From Chloroflexota bacterium (GTDB lineage Bacteria; Chloroflexota; Dehalococcoidia; JACPQK01), in contig JACPQK010000106.1 in the NCBI GenBank assembly GCA_016190535.1, positions 1 through 16,911 of the forward strand: a stretch of 16,911 nt of DNA, read 5' to 3'. The notes under the pieces were generated by a model. The model did no database searches. It saw only the letters and a program-made list of their open reading frames with translations, and had not been told where the DNA came from. Positions 1-7,078 of the stretch are shown in pieces. A program made the translations under genes and the position numbers. Positions within the stretch are counted from its first letter, which is position 1. Each line of letters starts with the position of its first letter.

Positions 1-353
1 ACCAGGGCGAAGCCCAGGGTTACGCCCACGCTCAGCACCAGCGCCCGCAGGACCCTGAGCCAGGCTCACTGCGCCTGGAAAGCGGGGGTCTCCGAGCCCA
101 GAAAGAAGGAGAGATATGATGGGAGCATGAAGAAGCCACAGGGGTTGACGCTGGCCACCATGCCCGCAGTCACCGCATAGCCCAGGGGAAGCAGGCCGCC
201 CACGCTGGCCACGGTGCCTTGCACACCCGTGTAGAAGGTGAGCCACACGACCATGAAGGCGACGGCCAGGACGGCAGGAAGCCCAAAGGTGAGCAGAGAA
301 AGGGCCTTGCTCTGTCCAACGCCTTCTGCCCCGCTCTCTTTTGGGACTTCCAT
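1..353 (-). pseudogene. ccdA: CcdA-type cytochrome c biogenesis thiol:disulfide transporter, interrupted by in-frame TGA, partial at window edge
   Basis: CcdA carries reducing power across the membrane to the thioredoxin-like and CcmH proteins that keep apocytochrome c reduced. The first 95 codons give a membrane segment (about residues 20-42) and then the CcdA hallmark VNPCGFFMLPSYLSFFLG, with the active-site Cys beside Pro. A TGA at 66-68 then stops the frame. The same frame stays open from there to position 1 and reads as a further membrane helix ending in VTLGFALV, which is what CcdA has next. So this is a single in-frame stop, not a frameshift or natural end. It could be a real nonsense mutation, an assembly error, or readthrough; UGA is an ordinary stop in other genes here (for example at 4876-4878 and 6611-6613). 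The start is ATG at 351-353 with GAGG upstream. It is last in the visible ccm operon, 18 bases after the ccmI-like gene. Confidence 0.75.
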
Positions 354-371
354 GCTGCTAGCCCTCGGTTC

Positions 372-695
372 CTAGTGTTGCTTGGCCCTGGTCGGCCCCC
401 GCCGGCCTCTACCCCTGGGCGCACTCTGTGCTCTCTGCGAGGCGGCTTCTGCCTCGGCCCGGACCAGGGCCGCCGCCTGCAACCTTATCTCCTCAGCCCT
501 CTGCTCATAGTCCGCCCCGGAGAGATGGCCCAGCTCCCGCTCCTGCTCCAGGAGGCGCAGCTCCCGATAGAGGGGCTGTCGGGCCGCTCCCCAGTCGGCA
601 GGTGCCGGCAGCGCCCCCCGCCCCCGGCGCAGGAAGGGGAGGGCCAGGACCACCACGCAAAGGACGGTCAAAACAGCGCCCAGCAGGACCGCCAT
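372..695 (-). CDS. Short CcmI/CycH-like cytochrome c maturation protein
   Basis: A 107-residue protein with one N-terminal membrane anchor (about residues 2-22), an Arg-rich turn, and then a charged helical stretch holding PLYRELRLLEQERELGHLSG and DYEQRAEEI. That 'ly-re-l--le-e---G-ls--dYe--' pattern is typical of the segment just after the membrane in CcmI/CycH proteins and of short homologues next to ccmF/ccmH. The TPR domain that in proteobacterial CcmI holds apocytochrome c is absent; the tail is basic and low in complexity. Its ATG lies one base after the TAG of ccmF, so it is probably translationally coupled. A role as a membrane scaffold in haem c ligation is inferred from position and the short motif only. 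Confidence 0.7.
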   Translation of the reverse strand: MAVLLGAVLTVLCVVVLALPFLRRGRGALPAPADWGAARQPLYRELRLLEQERELGHLSGADYEQRAEEIRLQAAALVRAEAEAASQRAQSAPRGRGRRGPTRAKQH

Positions 696-696
696 G

Positions 697-2706
697 CTAC
701 TCCGTCCCCTCCAGGGTAGGCCCGGGCACAGGGGCCGGTGCCACCGGCCTGGGCTGGGTGGCCAGAGCCGGGAGGGAGCGCCGTGCCGGCCACAGGCAAA
801 TGGCAGTGCCCATCAGCAATACTACCCCTGCCCACCACAGCCAGGATACCAGGGGCAGGACCTTTATCTGAAAGCTGGCCCGCCCGTCCCCCAGCACCTC
901 CCCAAGGATAACGTAGAGGTCTTCAAAGGGCGTGCTGCGGATGGCTACCCGGGTGGGTTTGAAGCCCAGGGTGGGATATTCCGCTTGCCAGGGGGAGACA
1001 GTACCCAGCAGGCTCTCCCCGCGATAGACTACCAGGTCGGCCTGGTTCCGGAGGTGGTCAAGCTTGGGTATCACCCTTGCCCCCTGGTACTCCAGGGTAT
1101 ATGCCCCCACGCTCACCCTCTGGCCAGGGCTCAACACCACCTCCCGCTCTACCGTATAGAAATGGGAGGCCACTATGGCAGCTACCACCAGGACCACAGC
1201 CAGGTGGACGATGTGGCCACCATAGCGGGGGGGGTTAGCGCGGACCAGCCTCCCCAGGGCCACGGGGTAGGCCTCCCCGTGACGGTGCCGGGCACGCACG
1301 CCGCGAACGACCTCCTGTCCTATCCCTACTACCACCTGAGCGCATATCGCCAACCCGATCAGTGCCCAGGGCTGCCGCACCCCCCCAATAGCCAGCACCA
1401 CGAGCACAGCCAACCCCGCCAGCGCGGGCACCAGGAGGGCCCGCCTCAACGCACCCAGGGAGGCCCGGCGCCACGGGATGAAGGGCCCTATAGCCAGGAC
1501 CTCCAGCAGGGCCAGGAATATGGGCCCATTCACCTGATTATAGAAGGGCGCGCCTATGGTGATGGTCACCCCGGTAAGCAGGTTGGATATCAGGGGGAAG
1601 ACCACCCCCCAGAGGGTGACCAGAGCAGCGCCCAGCAAGAGCAGGTTATTCACCAGGAAGGCTGTCTCCCGGGAGATGGTGGACTCCACGGCCCTCTCGC
1701 TCTTGATCAGGGGGGAGCGCCACAGAACGATGAGGAAGGCCACCACAGTGCTGCCGGCCATGAAGGCCAGGAAAGACCACCCCAGAGGGCTCTGGGCAAA
1801 GGAGTGCACGGAGACCACCGGCCCTCCCCGGTTAAGGAACATCCCAAACTGGGCCAGCCCAAAGGCAGCGATGATGAGGCCGAAGTTCCACAGGCGGAAC
1901 ATGTGCCACCGCTTCTGGACCGTCAGGGAGTGGATGAAGGCTGTCATGGCCAGCCAGGGCATAAGCCCTGCATTCTCAATGGGGTCCCAGGCCCAGTAGC
2001 CACCCCAGCCCAGGATGGTATAGGCCCACCACATGCCAAAGAGGTTCCCTGCCCCCAGCAGCAGCCAGGCCACCAGGCCCCAGACCCGCCCCGCATCCAC
2101 CCACTCCTCCATAGACCTACCGGAAAGCAACATGCCCATGGCAAAGGAGAAGGGGACGGCCACGGCAGCCAGCCCTGTCATCATGGTAGGGGGATGGAAC
2201 AGCATCCCGTAGTGGATAAGAAGGGGGTTAAGGCCACCGCCATCGGGAGGAGTGAAGGGGAACCGCTCAAAGGGATTGGCCAGGAACAAGTTCACCCCTA
2301 CGAAGAAGCCCACTATCAGCATAAGGGCGGCGGTGGTATAGGGCAGGCTGGCTCTCGCCGCCCGGCCGGGCCAGGCCACCGCCACAGCCGACAGCAGGGC
2401 CAGGTTGAAAGTTATGTAGAGGAGGGAGCCCGCATTCCCGGCGTAGAAAGCGAGGAAGGTGTAGAGCGCCCCGAGAGACCGGCTGCTGTTCTCATAGACA
2501 TACTGGACCCGGAAGTCCCGGGTGAGGAAGGAGACCATCAGAGAGAGGACCGCCACCCCCACCGCCAGGGCCGTGAGATAGACCGCGTAGCGAGCGCTGG
2601 CAACTAGCCGTTGGTCCCTCCCTCGTGTCCCCGCTATGCTGCCGAAGACGGCATACAGGGCCAGGGCCAGGCCCAGGAACAGGCTGTATTCACCCAAAGG
2701 GGCCAC
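697..2706 (-). CDS. ccmF: CcmF-type cytochrome c haem lyase subunit
   Basis: A 669-residue polytopic membrane protein, close to the usual CcmF length. It holds the Trp-rich haem-handling (WWD) motif GWGGYWAWDPIENA at about residues 233-246, preceded by the conserved PDGGGLNPLL and the HPP triplet (His171), a probable haem-ligand histidine. Many hydrophobic segments and a C-terminal periplasmic stretch (about residues 525-630) followed by a final helix fit the family. CcmF with CcmH/CcmI attaches haem to CXXCH of apocytochromes on the outer face of the membrane. The start is GTG: its first base is the last base of the ccmH stop (TAGTG), which points to translational coupling and supports this start. 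The next gene begins one base after its TAG. Confidence 0.95.
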   Translation of the reverse strand: MAPLGEYSLFLGLALALYAVFGSIAGTRGRDQRLVASARYAVYLTALAVGVAVLSLMVSFLTRDFRVQYVYENSSRSLGALYTFLAFYAGNAGSLLYITFNLALLSAVAVAWPGRAARASLPYTTAALMLIVGFFVGVNLFLANPFERFPFTPPDGGGLNPLLIHYGMLFHPPTMMTGLAAVAVPFSFAMGMLLSGRSMEEWVDAGRVWGLVAWLLLGAGNLFGMWWAYTILGWGGYWAWDPIENAGLMPWLAMTAFIHSLTVQKRWHMFRLWNFGLIIAAFGLAQFGMFLNRGGPVVSVHSFAQSPLGWSFLAFMAGSTVVAFLIVLWRSPLIKSERAVESTISRETAFLVNNLLLLGAALVTLWGVVFPLISNLLTGVTITIGAPFYNQVNGPIFLALLEVLAIGPFIPWRRASLGALRRALLVPALAGLAVLVVLAIGGVRQPWALIGLAICAQVVVGIGQEVVRGVRARHRHGEAYPVALGRLVRANPPRYGGHIVHLAVVLVVAAIVASHFYTVEREVVLSPGQRVSVGAYTLEYQGARVIPKLDHLRNQADLVVYRGESLLGTVSPWQAEYPTLGFKPTRVAIRSTPFEDLYVILGEVLGDGRASFQIKVLPLVSWLWWAGVVLLMGTAICLWPARRSLPALATQPRPVAPAPVPGPTLEGTE

Positions 2707-3251
2707 TACTGTCGTCTCCCTGGTCCGGGACTCTGGTGTCTCTGCCCCTTCTTCTCAGGGGACTCGGACCCTGCCTGCAATTCCCGGTCCACTACTGAAA
2801 GATAGGTAGTCAGCTCCTCAGGCCTGGGCAGAGGCTCCGGCTGCAGGGTTGCAGCGCTGCGGCGCATGGCCCGCAGCACCAGGCCGAGCACCACCACCGC
2901 CAGCAACAGGCCCAATGGAGGCCCCAGCCAGGCGAGCAGGGGGAAGCCCTGCCTGGGCGGCTGGGCCAGGATGGAGGGGCCGTAGCGCTCAGCGAAGAAA
3001 TCGAGGACCTGCTGGTCGCTCCAGCCCTCGGCCAGCTTCTCCCGCACCAGGGCACGCATCTGCTTGCCAATCTCGGCCTGGGTTTGGTCTATGGTCTCCC
3101 CCGGGCACACGGGACAAATGATACGCTTGTCCAGGGCTCGCGCCCGCTCCTCCAGGGTGAGGGGCAGCTGAGCACAGGCTTGACTGAGGAAAAAGAGGGG
3201 TAGGCCAATGGCGACGATGCCCACAACCGTGCCCCAGCGGATTCCGAACAT
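2706..3251 (-). CDS. ccmH: CcmH-type thiol oxidoreductase of cytochrome c maturation
   Basis: From ATG at 3249-3251 the protein is 181 residues. It has a signal peptide or anchor (about 1-28, ending ACAQ), a periplasmic three-helix CcmH/NrfF domain with the CXXC motif IICPVCPGETIDQTQAEI (Cys46, Cys49), LVREKLAEGWSDQQVLDFFAERYG as the usual helical region, a second membrane helix (about 103-127) and a cytoplasmic charged tail. CcmH reduces or holds apocytochrome c for haem ligation. An in-frame TTG at 3282-3284 would add eleven residues, but the ATG gives a cleaner signal sequence. It is the first gene of the minus-strand ccm operon and overlaps the GTG of ccmF by one base. Confidence 0.92.
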   Translation of the reverse strand: MFGIRWGTVVGIVAIGLPLFFLSQACAQLPLTLEERARALDKRIICPVCPGETIDQTQAEIGKQMRALVREKLAEGWSDQQVLDFFAERYGPSILAQPPRQGFPLLAWLGPPLGLLLAVVVLGLVLRAMRRSAATLQPEPLPRPEELTTYLSVVDRELQAGSESPEKKGQRHQSPGPGRRQ

Positions 3252-3304
3252 CGGCTCTATTCTACCATCCCGCCAGGGCCACAATCCAGCCTGTACCCGT
3301 CCAG

Positions 3305-3313
3305 TGGTATAAT
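3305..3313 (+). promoter_or_regulatory. Extended -10 promoter upstream of the MFS gene
   Basis: TGG followed directly by the consensus hexamer TATAAT (3308-3313) forms an extended -10 element. No convincing -35 hexamer lies 16-18 bases upstream, which is tolerated by extended -10 promoters. Transcription would start near 3320, about 50 bases before the GTG/ATG cluster of the transporter gene. The 121-base gap between ccmH and this gene is divergent, so the ccm promoter must lie here on the other strand; I see no clear minus-strand consensus. Confidence 0.5.
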
Positions 3314-3372
3314 AGCCCCATTCCCTTACGGGGTGTGATGCTCTTCTTTTACTTCACAAAGGCAGCAGGTCC

Positions 3373-4878
3373 GTGGTGAGGAGAATGGCCCTGGCCCTGA
3401 TCTGGGGGGCGGGGTTGGCCCTGGTGTGGTCCCGCTCAGCCTGGGCCAACGGAGAGCACGACCATGCCCCCACAGAGGGGGCTTCCTCGGGCCTTGTCTT
3501 CCTGGCGGTGCTGCTGGCTGCGGCTACTATCGGCTATGCGCTCTGGCTCTATTATCGCTGGCGGCCCCGCTCGGCGCTATCACAACGATTGACCAGGATG
3601 TCCCGCTCGGACTATGCGACCCGCGTGCGCGGCTTCAGCCGCAACGCCAAGCTGCTGGTGGGCCGCAGCGCCCTTACCGGGCTCCAGTTTGGCCCGTGGT
3701 ACCTCCTCTTTAACCTCTATCTGCTGGGGGCAGGCTTCGATCCGGCCTTTGTGGCCAAGGTAACCATGGCCAACTGGCTGGCCCACGGGCTTATGGTGAT
3801 CCCCGCCGGCATCCTCTCCGACCTGCTGGGCCGCCGCCGTGTCTGCCTGGTATTCTTCGCTCTCTCCCTGGCTTTCCGGGTGCCCAGGATATTCCTCCTT
3901 GACCCCAGCCTCATCGTCCTGTTCAGCGCCCTGGGCGGCCTGGCGGAGGGTGCCCATGCGGTAGTAGGCGCTCCCTTCATGGTGGAGCAGAGCCGCCCCC
4001 AGGAGCGGGTGCACCTTTTCAGCATCAGTGCGGTAGCGCTGGCGACGTCGCTGGCCCTGGGTAGTGCCCTGGGAGGCTATCTGCCTCTGTGGCTGGCGGT
4101 GCCGCTGGGGGTGCGGGGGGACAGTTTCGTTGCCCTCCGCTGGTCGCTGATGGTCTCCCTGCCCCTGGCCCTGGCGAGCATGGTGCCCATATTCCTGATC
4201 AAGGAGGAGTGGCAGGTCATCTCCCTGCGCCGGTGGTACCAGGGCCTCACCAGCAGGGGGACCATCGCCAAGCTTACCCTGACCCAGGCGCTGGAGGCGG
4301 TGGGGTTGGGCCTGGTGGTCACTTTCTTCAACGTCTACTTCTCCACCCGCTATGGGGCCAGCTCCGTGTTCATCGGCAGCATGTTTTCCCTGACCACCGT
4401 GGTCACTGCGGTGGCTACGCTCTTTACCCCGCTGCTGGTAAAGCGGATGGGGATGGTCAAGGGGCTGGTGGGTATCCAGCTAGCGGGGCTCCCTTTCCTG
4501 ATGCTCGTGGCTTTCTCGCCCAATATGTGGCTGGCCGGGGCGGGATATATGTTCCGGGCTACCTTCACCGGGGCCAGCGTGGGCCCTGGCGGCGGTATGG
4601 GCGCTCCTATCGAGCACCTGTGGCCTATGGAGGTGGTGAAGCCCAATGAAAGAGGCACTACCAGCGGACTGATGCACTCTTTCCTGGAGTTCCCCATGGC
4701 CCTGGGGGCGGCCATCGCCGGGCCCATGATGGTGAGGGGGGAGTGGACGCAGATATACGCCCTGGCCGGTATCTGGTTCGCCGCTTCCTATCTGTCCTAT
4801 TTCCTCTTCTTTCAGCCGATAGAGACCCGCCTTAGAGCGGCGGCGGCCCAGGCCCCTGCGGGAGGCACTGCTTCTTGA
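3373..4878 (+). CDS. Major facilitator superfamily transporter with N-terminal signal peptide and His-bearing linker
   Basis: A 501-residue protein with about twelve membrane segments after residue 95 and an MFS motif A (AGILSDLLGRRRV, about residues 145-157) between helices 2 and 3. Ahead of the core are a signal-peptide-like stretch (residues 1-25, ending SAWA), the segment NGEHDHAPTEG, and an extra membrane helix (about 41-63). MFS proteins are secondary carriers; the substrate cannot be read from sequence. The start is uncertain: GTG at 3373, GTG at 3376 and ATG at 3385 are all in frame, and GAGGAGA lies too close to the ATG to settle it. The prefix could be a periplasmic metal-binding or maturation element, but that is inference. 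An extended -10 promoter sits about 60 bases upstream. Confidence 0.85.
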   Translation: MVRRMALALIWGAGLALVWSRSAWANGEHDHAPTEGASSGLVFLAVLLAAATIGYALWLYYRWRPRSALSQRLTRMSRSDYATRVRGFSRNAKLLVGRSALTGLQFGPWYLLFNLYLLGAGFDPAFVAKVTMANWLAHGLMVIPAGILSDLLGRRRVCLVFFALSLAFRVPRIFLLDPSLIVLFSALGGLAEGAHAVVGAPFMVEQSRPQERVHLFSISAVALATSLALGSALGGYLPLWLAVPLGVRGDSFVALRWSLMVSLPLALASMVPIFLIKEEWQVISLRRWYQGLTSRGTIAKLTLTQALEAVGLGLVVTFFNVYFSTRYGASSVFIGSMFSLTTVVTAVATLFTPLLVKRMGMVKGLVGIQLAGLPFLMLVAFSPNMWLAGAGYMFRATFTGASVGPGGGMGAPIEHLWPMEVVKPNERGTTSGLMHSFLEFPMALGAAIAGPMMVRGEWTQIYALAGIWFAASYLSYFLFFQPIETRLRAAAAQAPAGGTAS

Positions 4879-4895
4879 CCATGCCAGCCAGAGGT

Positions 4896-4928
4896 CGCCC
4901 TGGCGGCCCGTTGCGCGGCCCCAGGGCG
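4896..4928. terminator. GC-rich hairpin after the MFS gene, possible terminator without U-tract
   Basis: CGCCCTGG (4896-4903) pairs perfectly with CCAGGGCG (4921-4928). After a one-base bulge, GGCC (4905-4908) pairs with GGCC (4917-4920) around an 8-base loop. No T-run follows, so intrinsic termination is not certain; it may be a transcript-stabilising or pausing structure between the MFS gene and the next gene. Confidence 0.35.
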
Positions 4929-4980
4929 GGCGCTATGCTAACGGAGGAGTCCTGATTTCTCTTTCAGCCAAGGGGAGAGT

Positions 4981-5568
4981 ATGACCGAGCCTATAAAGAG
5001 CGCCTTTGACCGGGCCATGGAGAAGGTGGAGAAGCTGGAGAAGGCCTCCCGGGAGGAAATGGAGCGGGAGCAGTACCTCCGGCAAGGCAATATCCTGGCC
5101 GCCCAGTATCTGAGAGGGGAGATAGAGGACCTGGCCGCTGAGCTGTCCCGCCACGATAGCCGGCTCAGGGGTTATCTGCTGCGAGGGGCACTGGATACAC
5201 TGCTGGCCAACATAGGCTTGCCCAGAGATGCGCGGGCCAAAGGGTCTGCCGGTAGAGCCATCCAGGGTGTGACTGCCTTGAGGAAGGGTGACCGGGGAGC
5301 CAGGGAGAGCCTGGAGCAAATGCAGCAGCTCTTTACCTACTATGAGAACACCCTGGAGCAGATGTACGGCAACTTCAAGCGGGACTTCGAAGCCAGACTG
5401 GGAGAGGCCAGGCGGGCACTGGAGCGGCAGACGGGGACGGCGGTCAAGGTGGACGTAGAGCGGCACCCGGAGTTCCAGGAACAGTGGCGCCGGGCCCGGG
5501 CCAGCATTGATATGCAGTATGAGGCGGCCCTAGAGGACCTGAAGAGACGCATCTTGCCCGGGGGATAG
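4981..5568 (+). CDS. Conserved-type coiled-coil protein of unknown function
   Basis: A 195-residue, highly charged, soluble protein with no signal peptide or membrane segment. Residues about 8-60 (EKVEKLEKASREEMEREQYL and on) and about 110-165 are heptad-like helices suited to a coiled coil. A middle part (about 60-85, RGYLLRGALDTLLANIGLP) is more hydrophobic. There are no cysteines and no catalytic motif that I recognise. It starts at ATG with AGGGGAGAG just upstream. I cannot name the family; a structural or scaffold role is only a guess. It is flanked by hairpin-forming DNA on both sides, so it may be monocistronic. Confidence 0.8.
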   Translation: MTEPIKSAFDRAMEKVEKLEKASREEMEREQYLRQGNILAAQYLRGEIEDLAAELSRHDSRLRGYLLRGALDTLLANIGLPRDARAKGSAGRAIQGVTALRKGDRGARESLEQMQQLFTYYENTLEQMYGNFKRDFEARLGEARRALERQTGTAVKVDVERHPEFQEQWRRARASIDMQYEAALEDLKRRILPGG

Positions 5569-5578
5569 GCCCTGTGCT

Positions 5579-5597
5579 CCCTCCCCTGGCGGGAGGG
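5579..5597. terminator. Short GC-rich hairpin after the coiled-coil gene
   Basis: CCCTCCC (5579-5585) pairs perfectly with GGGAGGG (5591-5597) across the loop CTGGC, eleven bases after the stop codon. It lacks a T-run, so it is at best a weak or factor-assisted terminator. The rest of the gap to 5674 holds a G-rich tract (5614-5626) and a possible promoter. Confidence 0.3.
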
Positions 5598-5662
5598 CAC
5601 CCAGAGGGTACCCGAGGGAGGGGGGGATGAAGGCTGCGTTTGCCACCTGTTCATGAGCTCTC

Positions 5663-5671
5663 TGTTATGTT
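5663..5671 (+). promoter_or_regulatory. Possible extended -10 element directly upstream of the recombinase start
   Basis: TGT followed by TATGTT (5666-5671) resembles a TGn extended -10, ending three bases before the ATG at 5675. If used, transcription would start at or just after the ATG, giving a leaderless message. No -35 consensus is visible at the expected distance. Consistent with this, there is no Shine-Dalgarno before that ATG. Confidence 0.25.
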
Positions 5672-5674
5672 AAA

Positions 5675-6613
5675 ATGACCGCCACCAGAACAAGAGGGAT
5701 GGGCTTGCAGCGGGAAATCGAAGCTTTCCTGCGTCACCTAGAGGTGGAGAAGGGATTCTCGGGGAATACTGTTGCCGCCTACAGGAACGACCTGCACCAG
5801 CTCGCCGAGTACCTGTCCCGCCGCTTGAGGATGGACCGGCCCTGGGCCGCTGTGGGGCGTTCCGCCCTGGTGGAGTACGAGAGAGATATGCAGCGCAGGG
5901 GCTACTCCTCCACTACGGTCGCCCGCAAGCTGGCGGCCACTCGCTCCTTCTTCAACTTCCTCCATAGGGAAGGGGTTGTCCGCACCAACCCGGCGGGGGA
6001 GATGGAGTCTCCCCGCCTGGGCAAGTCCCTGCCCAAGGTGCTGACCCCTCAGGAAGTGGACCAGCTCCTGGAGCAGCCCGCGCAGGGCAGCGGGCCGGAG
6101 GCCCTGCGGGACATGGCCATGATGGAGTTGATCTACGCCACCGGCATGCGTGTCAGCGAGCTTGTTTCCCTGGACCTGTCCGACATAAACCTGGAGCCGG
6201 GTTCGGGTAGCGTGCGCTGCTGGGGTAAAGGTGACCGGGAGCGTATCATCCCCGTGCATGACCTGGCCACTCAGACTGTAGGCCGCTACCTGGAGGCGGC
6301 CCGCCCCAGGCTGGGGCCGGCCCCTCAGGAGGCTGCCCTCTTCCTCAATGCCAGGGGGGGGCGGCTCACTCGCCAGGGGTTCTGGCTCCTGCTCAAGCAG
6401 TATGCCCGCCGGGCGGGGATAAGCTCGTCCGTGACTCCCCACGTGCTGCGGCATAGTTTCGCCACCCACAGCCTGCAAGGGGGAGCGCCCATCCGCCATG
6501 TCCAAGAGCTCCTGGGCCACGCCAATATCTCCACCACTCAAATCTATACTCACCTGACGCAGCAGCACCTGCGGGATGAGTACGATAAAGCCCATCCCCG
6601 GGCCAAGGAGTGA
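5675..6613 (+). CDS. xerC: Tyrosine recombinase of the XerC/XerD type
   Basis: A 312-residue protein, the usual Xer length. It has an N-terminal SAM-like core-binding domain (about residues 10-105: IEAFLRHLEVEKGFSGNTVAAY) and a C-terminal catalytic domain. All active-site residues are present: Arg159 in ATGMRVSEL, Lys185 in WGKGDRERIIPV, His256 and Arg259 in TPHVLRHSFATH, His282 in LLGHANISTTQ and the nucleophile Tyr291 in IYTHL. XerC/XerD resolve chromosome dimers at dif; C versus D cannot be decided here. Nothing suggests a phage or integron integrase: no att-like repeats are seen. The start may instead be Met9 (ATG at 5699), since there is no ribosome site before 5675. It lies three bases before the isomerase-like gene, so it leads an apparent operon. 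Confidence 0.93.
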   Translation: MTATRTRGMGLQREIEAFLRHLEVEKGFSGNTVAAYRNDLHQLAEYLSRRLRMDRPWAAVGRSALVEYERDMQRRGYSSTTVARKLAATRSFFNFLHREGVVRTNPAGEMESPRLGKSLPKVLTPQEVDQLLEQPAQGSGPEALRDMAMMELIYATGMRVSELVSLDLSDINLEPGSGSVRCWGKGDRERIIPVHDLATQTVGRYLEAARPRLGPAPQEAALFLNARGGRLTRQGFWLLLKQYARRAGISSSVTPHVLRHSFATHSLQGGAPIRHVQELLGHANISTTQIYTHLTQQHLRDEYDKAHPRAKE

Positions 6614-6616
6614 GCA

Positions 6617-7075
6617 GTGAGAATAGCCGTAGGTAGCGACGAGCGCACCCCCCTCACCGACTCTGTGGTGGGGTCCCTTCGCCGCCGGGGTGTGGAGCTG
6701 GAGCTCTACGGTCCCCTGGCCGGGGAGGCAATGGCCTGGCCCGATGTGGCCCAGAAGGTGGCCGAGAGGGTGGCCCAGGGGCATTGCCAGGAGGGTGTCC
6801 TTTTCTGCTGGACGGGTACGGGGGTAAGCATCGCTGCCAACAAGGTGCCGGGAGTGAGGGCTGCCCTCTGCGCCGACGCGGAGACTGCCCGGGGCGCTCG
6901 CCGATGGAACCACGCCAATATCCTGGTCATGAGCCTGCGGGCCACCTCTCCGGCGGTGGCCGAGGAGATGCTGGAGGCATGGTTCACTTCCCCCTTCGGC
7001 CCAGGGGAGGACGAGGACAACGTGGCTAAACTGGCAGCCCTGGAGTCCAGGTATCAGTTATCTCCCAGGAGGTAG
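6617..7075 (+). CDS. RpiB/LacA/LacB-family sugar-phosphate isomerase homologue with altered active-site residues
   Basis: A 152-residue protein, the normal size for this family. It keeps the N-terminal RIAVGSDE strand, the catalytic cysteine region (Cys64 in VLFCWTGTG) and SIAANKVPGVRA. By eye against E. coli RpiB, the His of the GCDH motif is Glu9, the second active-site His (before N-D-x-N) is Trp97, and the C-terminal Arg-rich phosphate site is replaced by an acidic stretch (GEDEDN). RpiB interconverts ribose-5-phosphate and ribulose-5-phosphate; LacAB act on galactose-6-phosphate. These changes, if confirmed by alignment, point to another phosphosugar or reaction. The start is GTG three bases after the recombinase stop. 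A kinase-like gene and an LsrF-like aldolase follow in the same transcription unit. Confidence 0.85.
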   Translation: MRIAVGSDERTPLTDSVVGSLRRRGVELELYGPLAGEAMAWPDVAQKVAERVAQGHCQEGVLFCWTGTGVSIAANKVPGVRAALCADAETARGARRWNHANILVMSLRATSPAVAEEMLEAWFTSPFGPGEDEDNVAKLAALESRYQLSPRR

Positions 7076-7078
7076 ACA

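Noticed and set aside
66..68. TGA as a selenocysteine codon
   Set aside because: It lies in a loop outside the CcdA active site, where no Cys or Sec is expected. Reassigned UGA is unlikely because other genes here end at TGA.
694..2607. 637-codon open frame on the plus strand opposite ccmF
   Set aside because: It is antisense to a clear CcmF. Its translation is rich in Pro, Gly, His and Gln with no domain, as expected from the GC-rich codon bias of the true gene.
5675..6613. Recombinase as evidence of an integrated phage, integron or genomic island
   Set aside because: The protein matches housekeeping XerC/XerD in length and motifs, and no tRNA, attachment repeats or phage genes are nearby.
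5738..6913. 391-codon open frame on the minus strand across the recombinase and isomerase genes
   Set aside because: It runs opposite two genes with full family motifs, and its translation shows no fold or motif.
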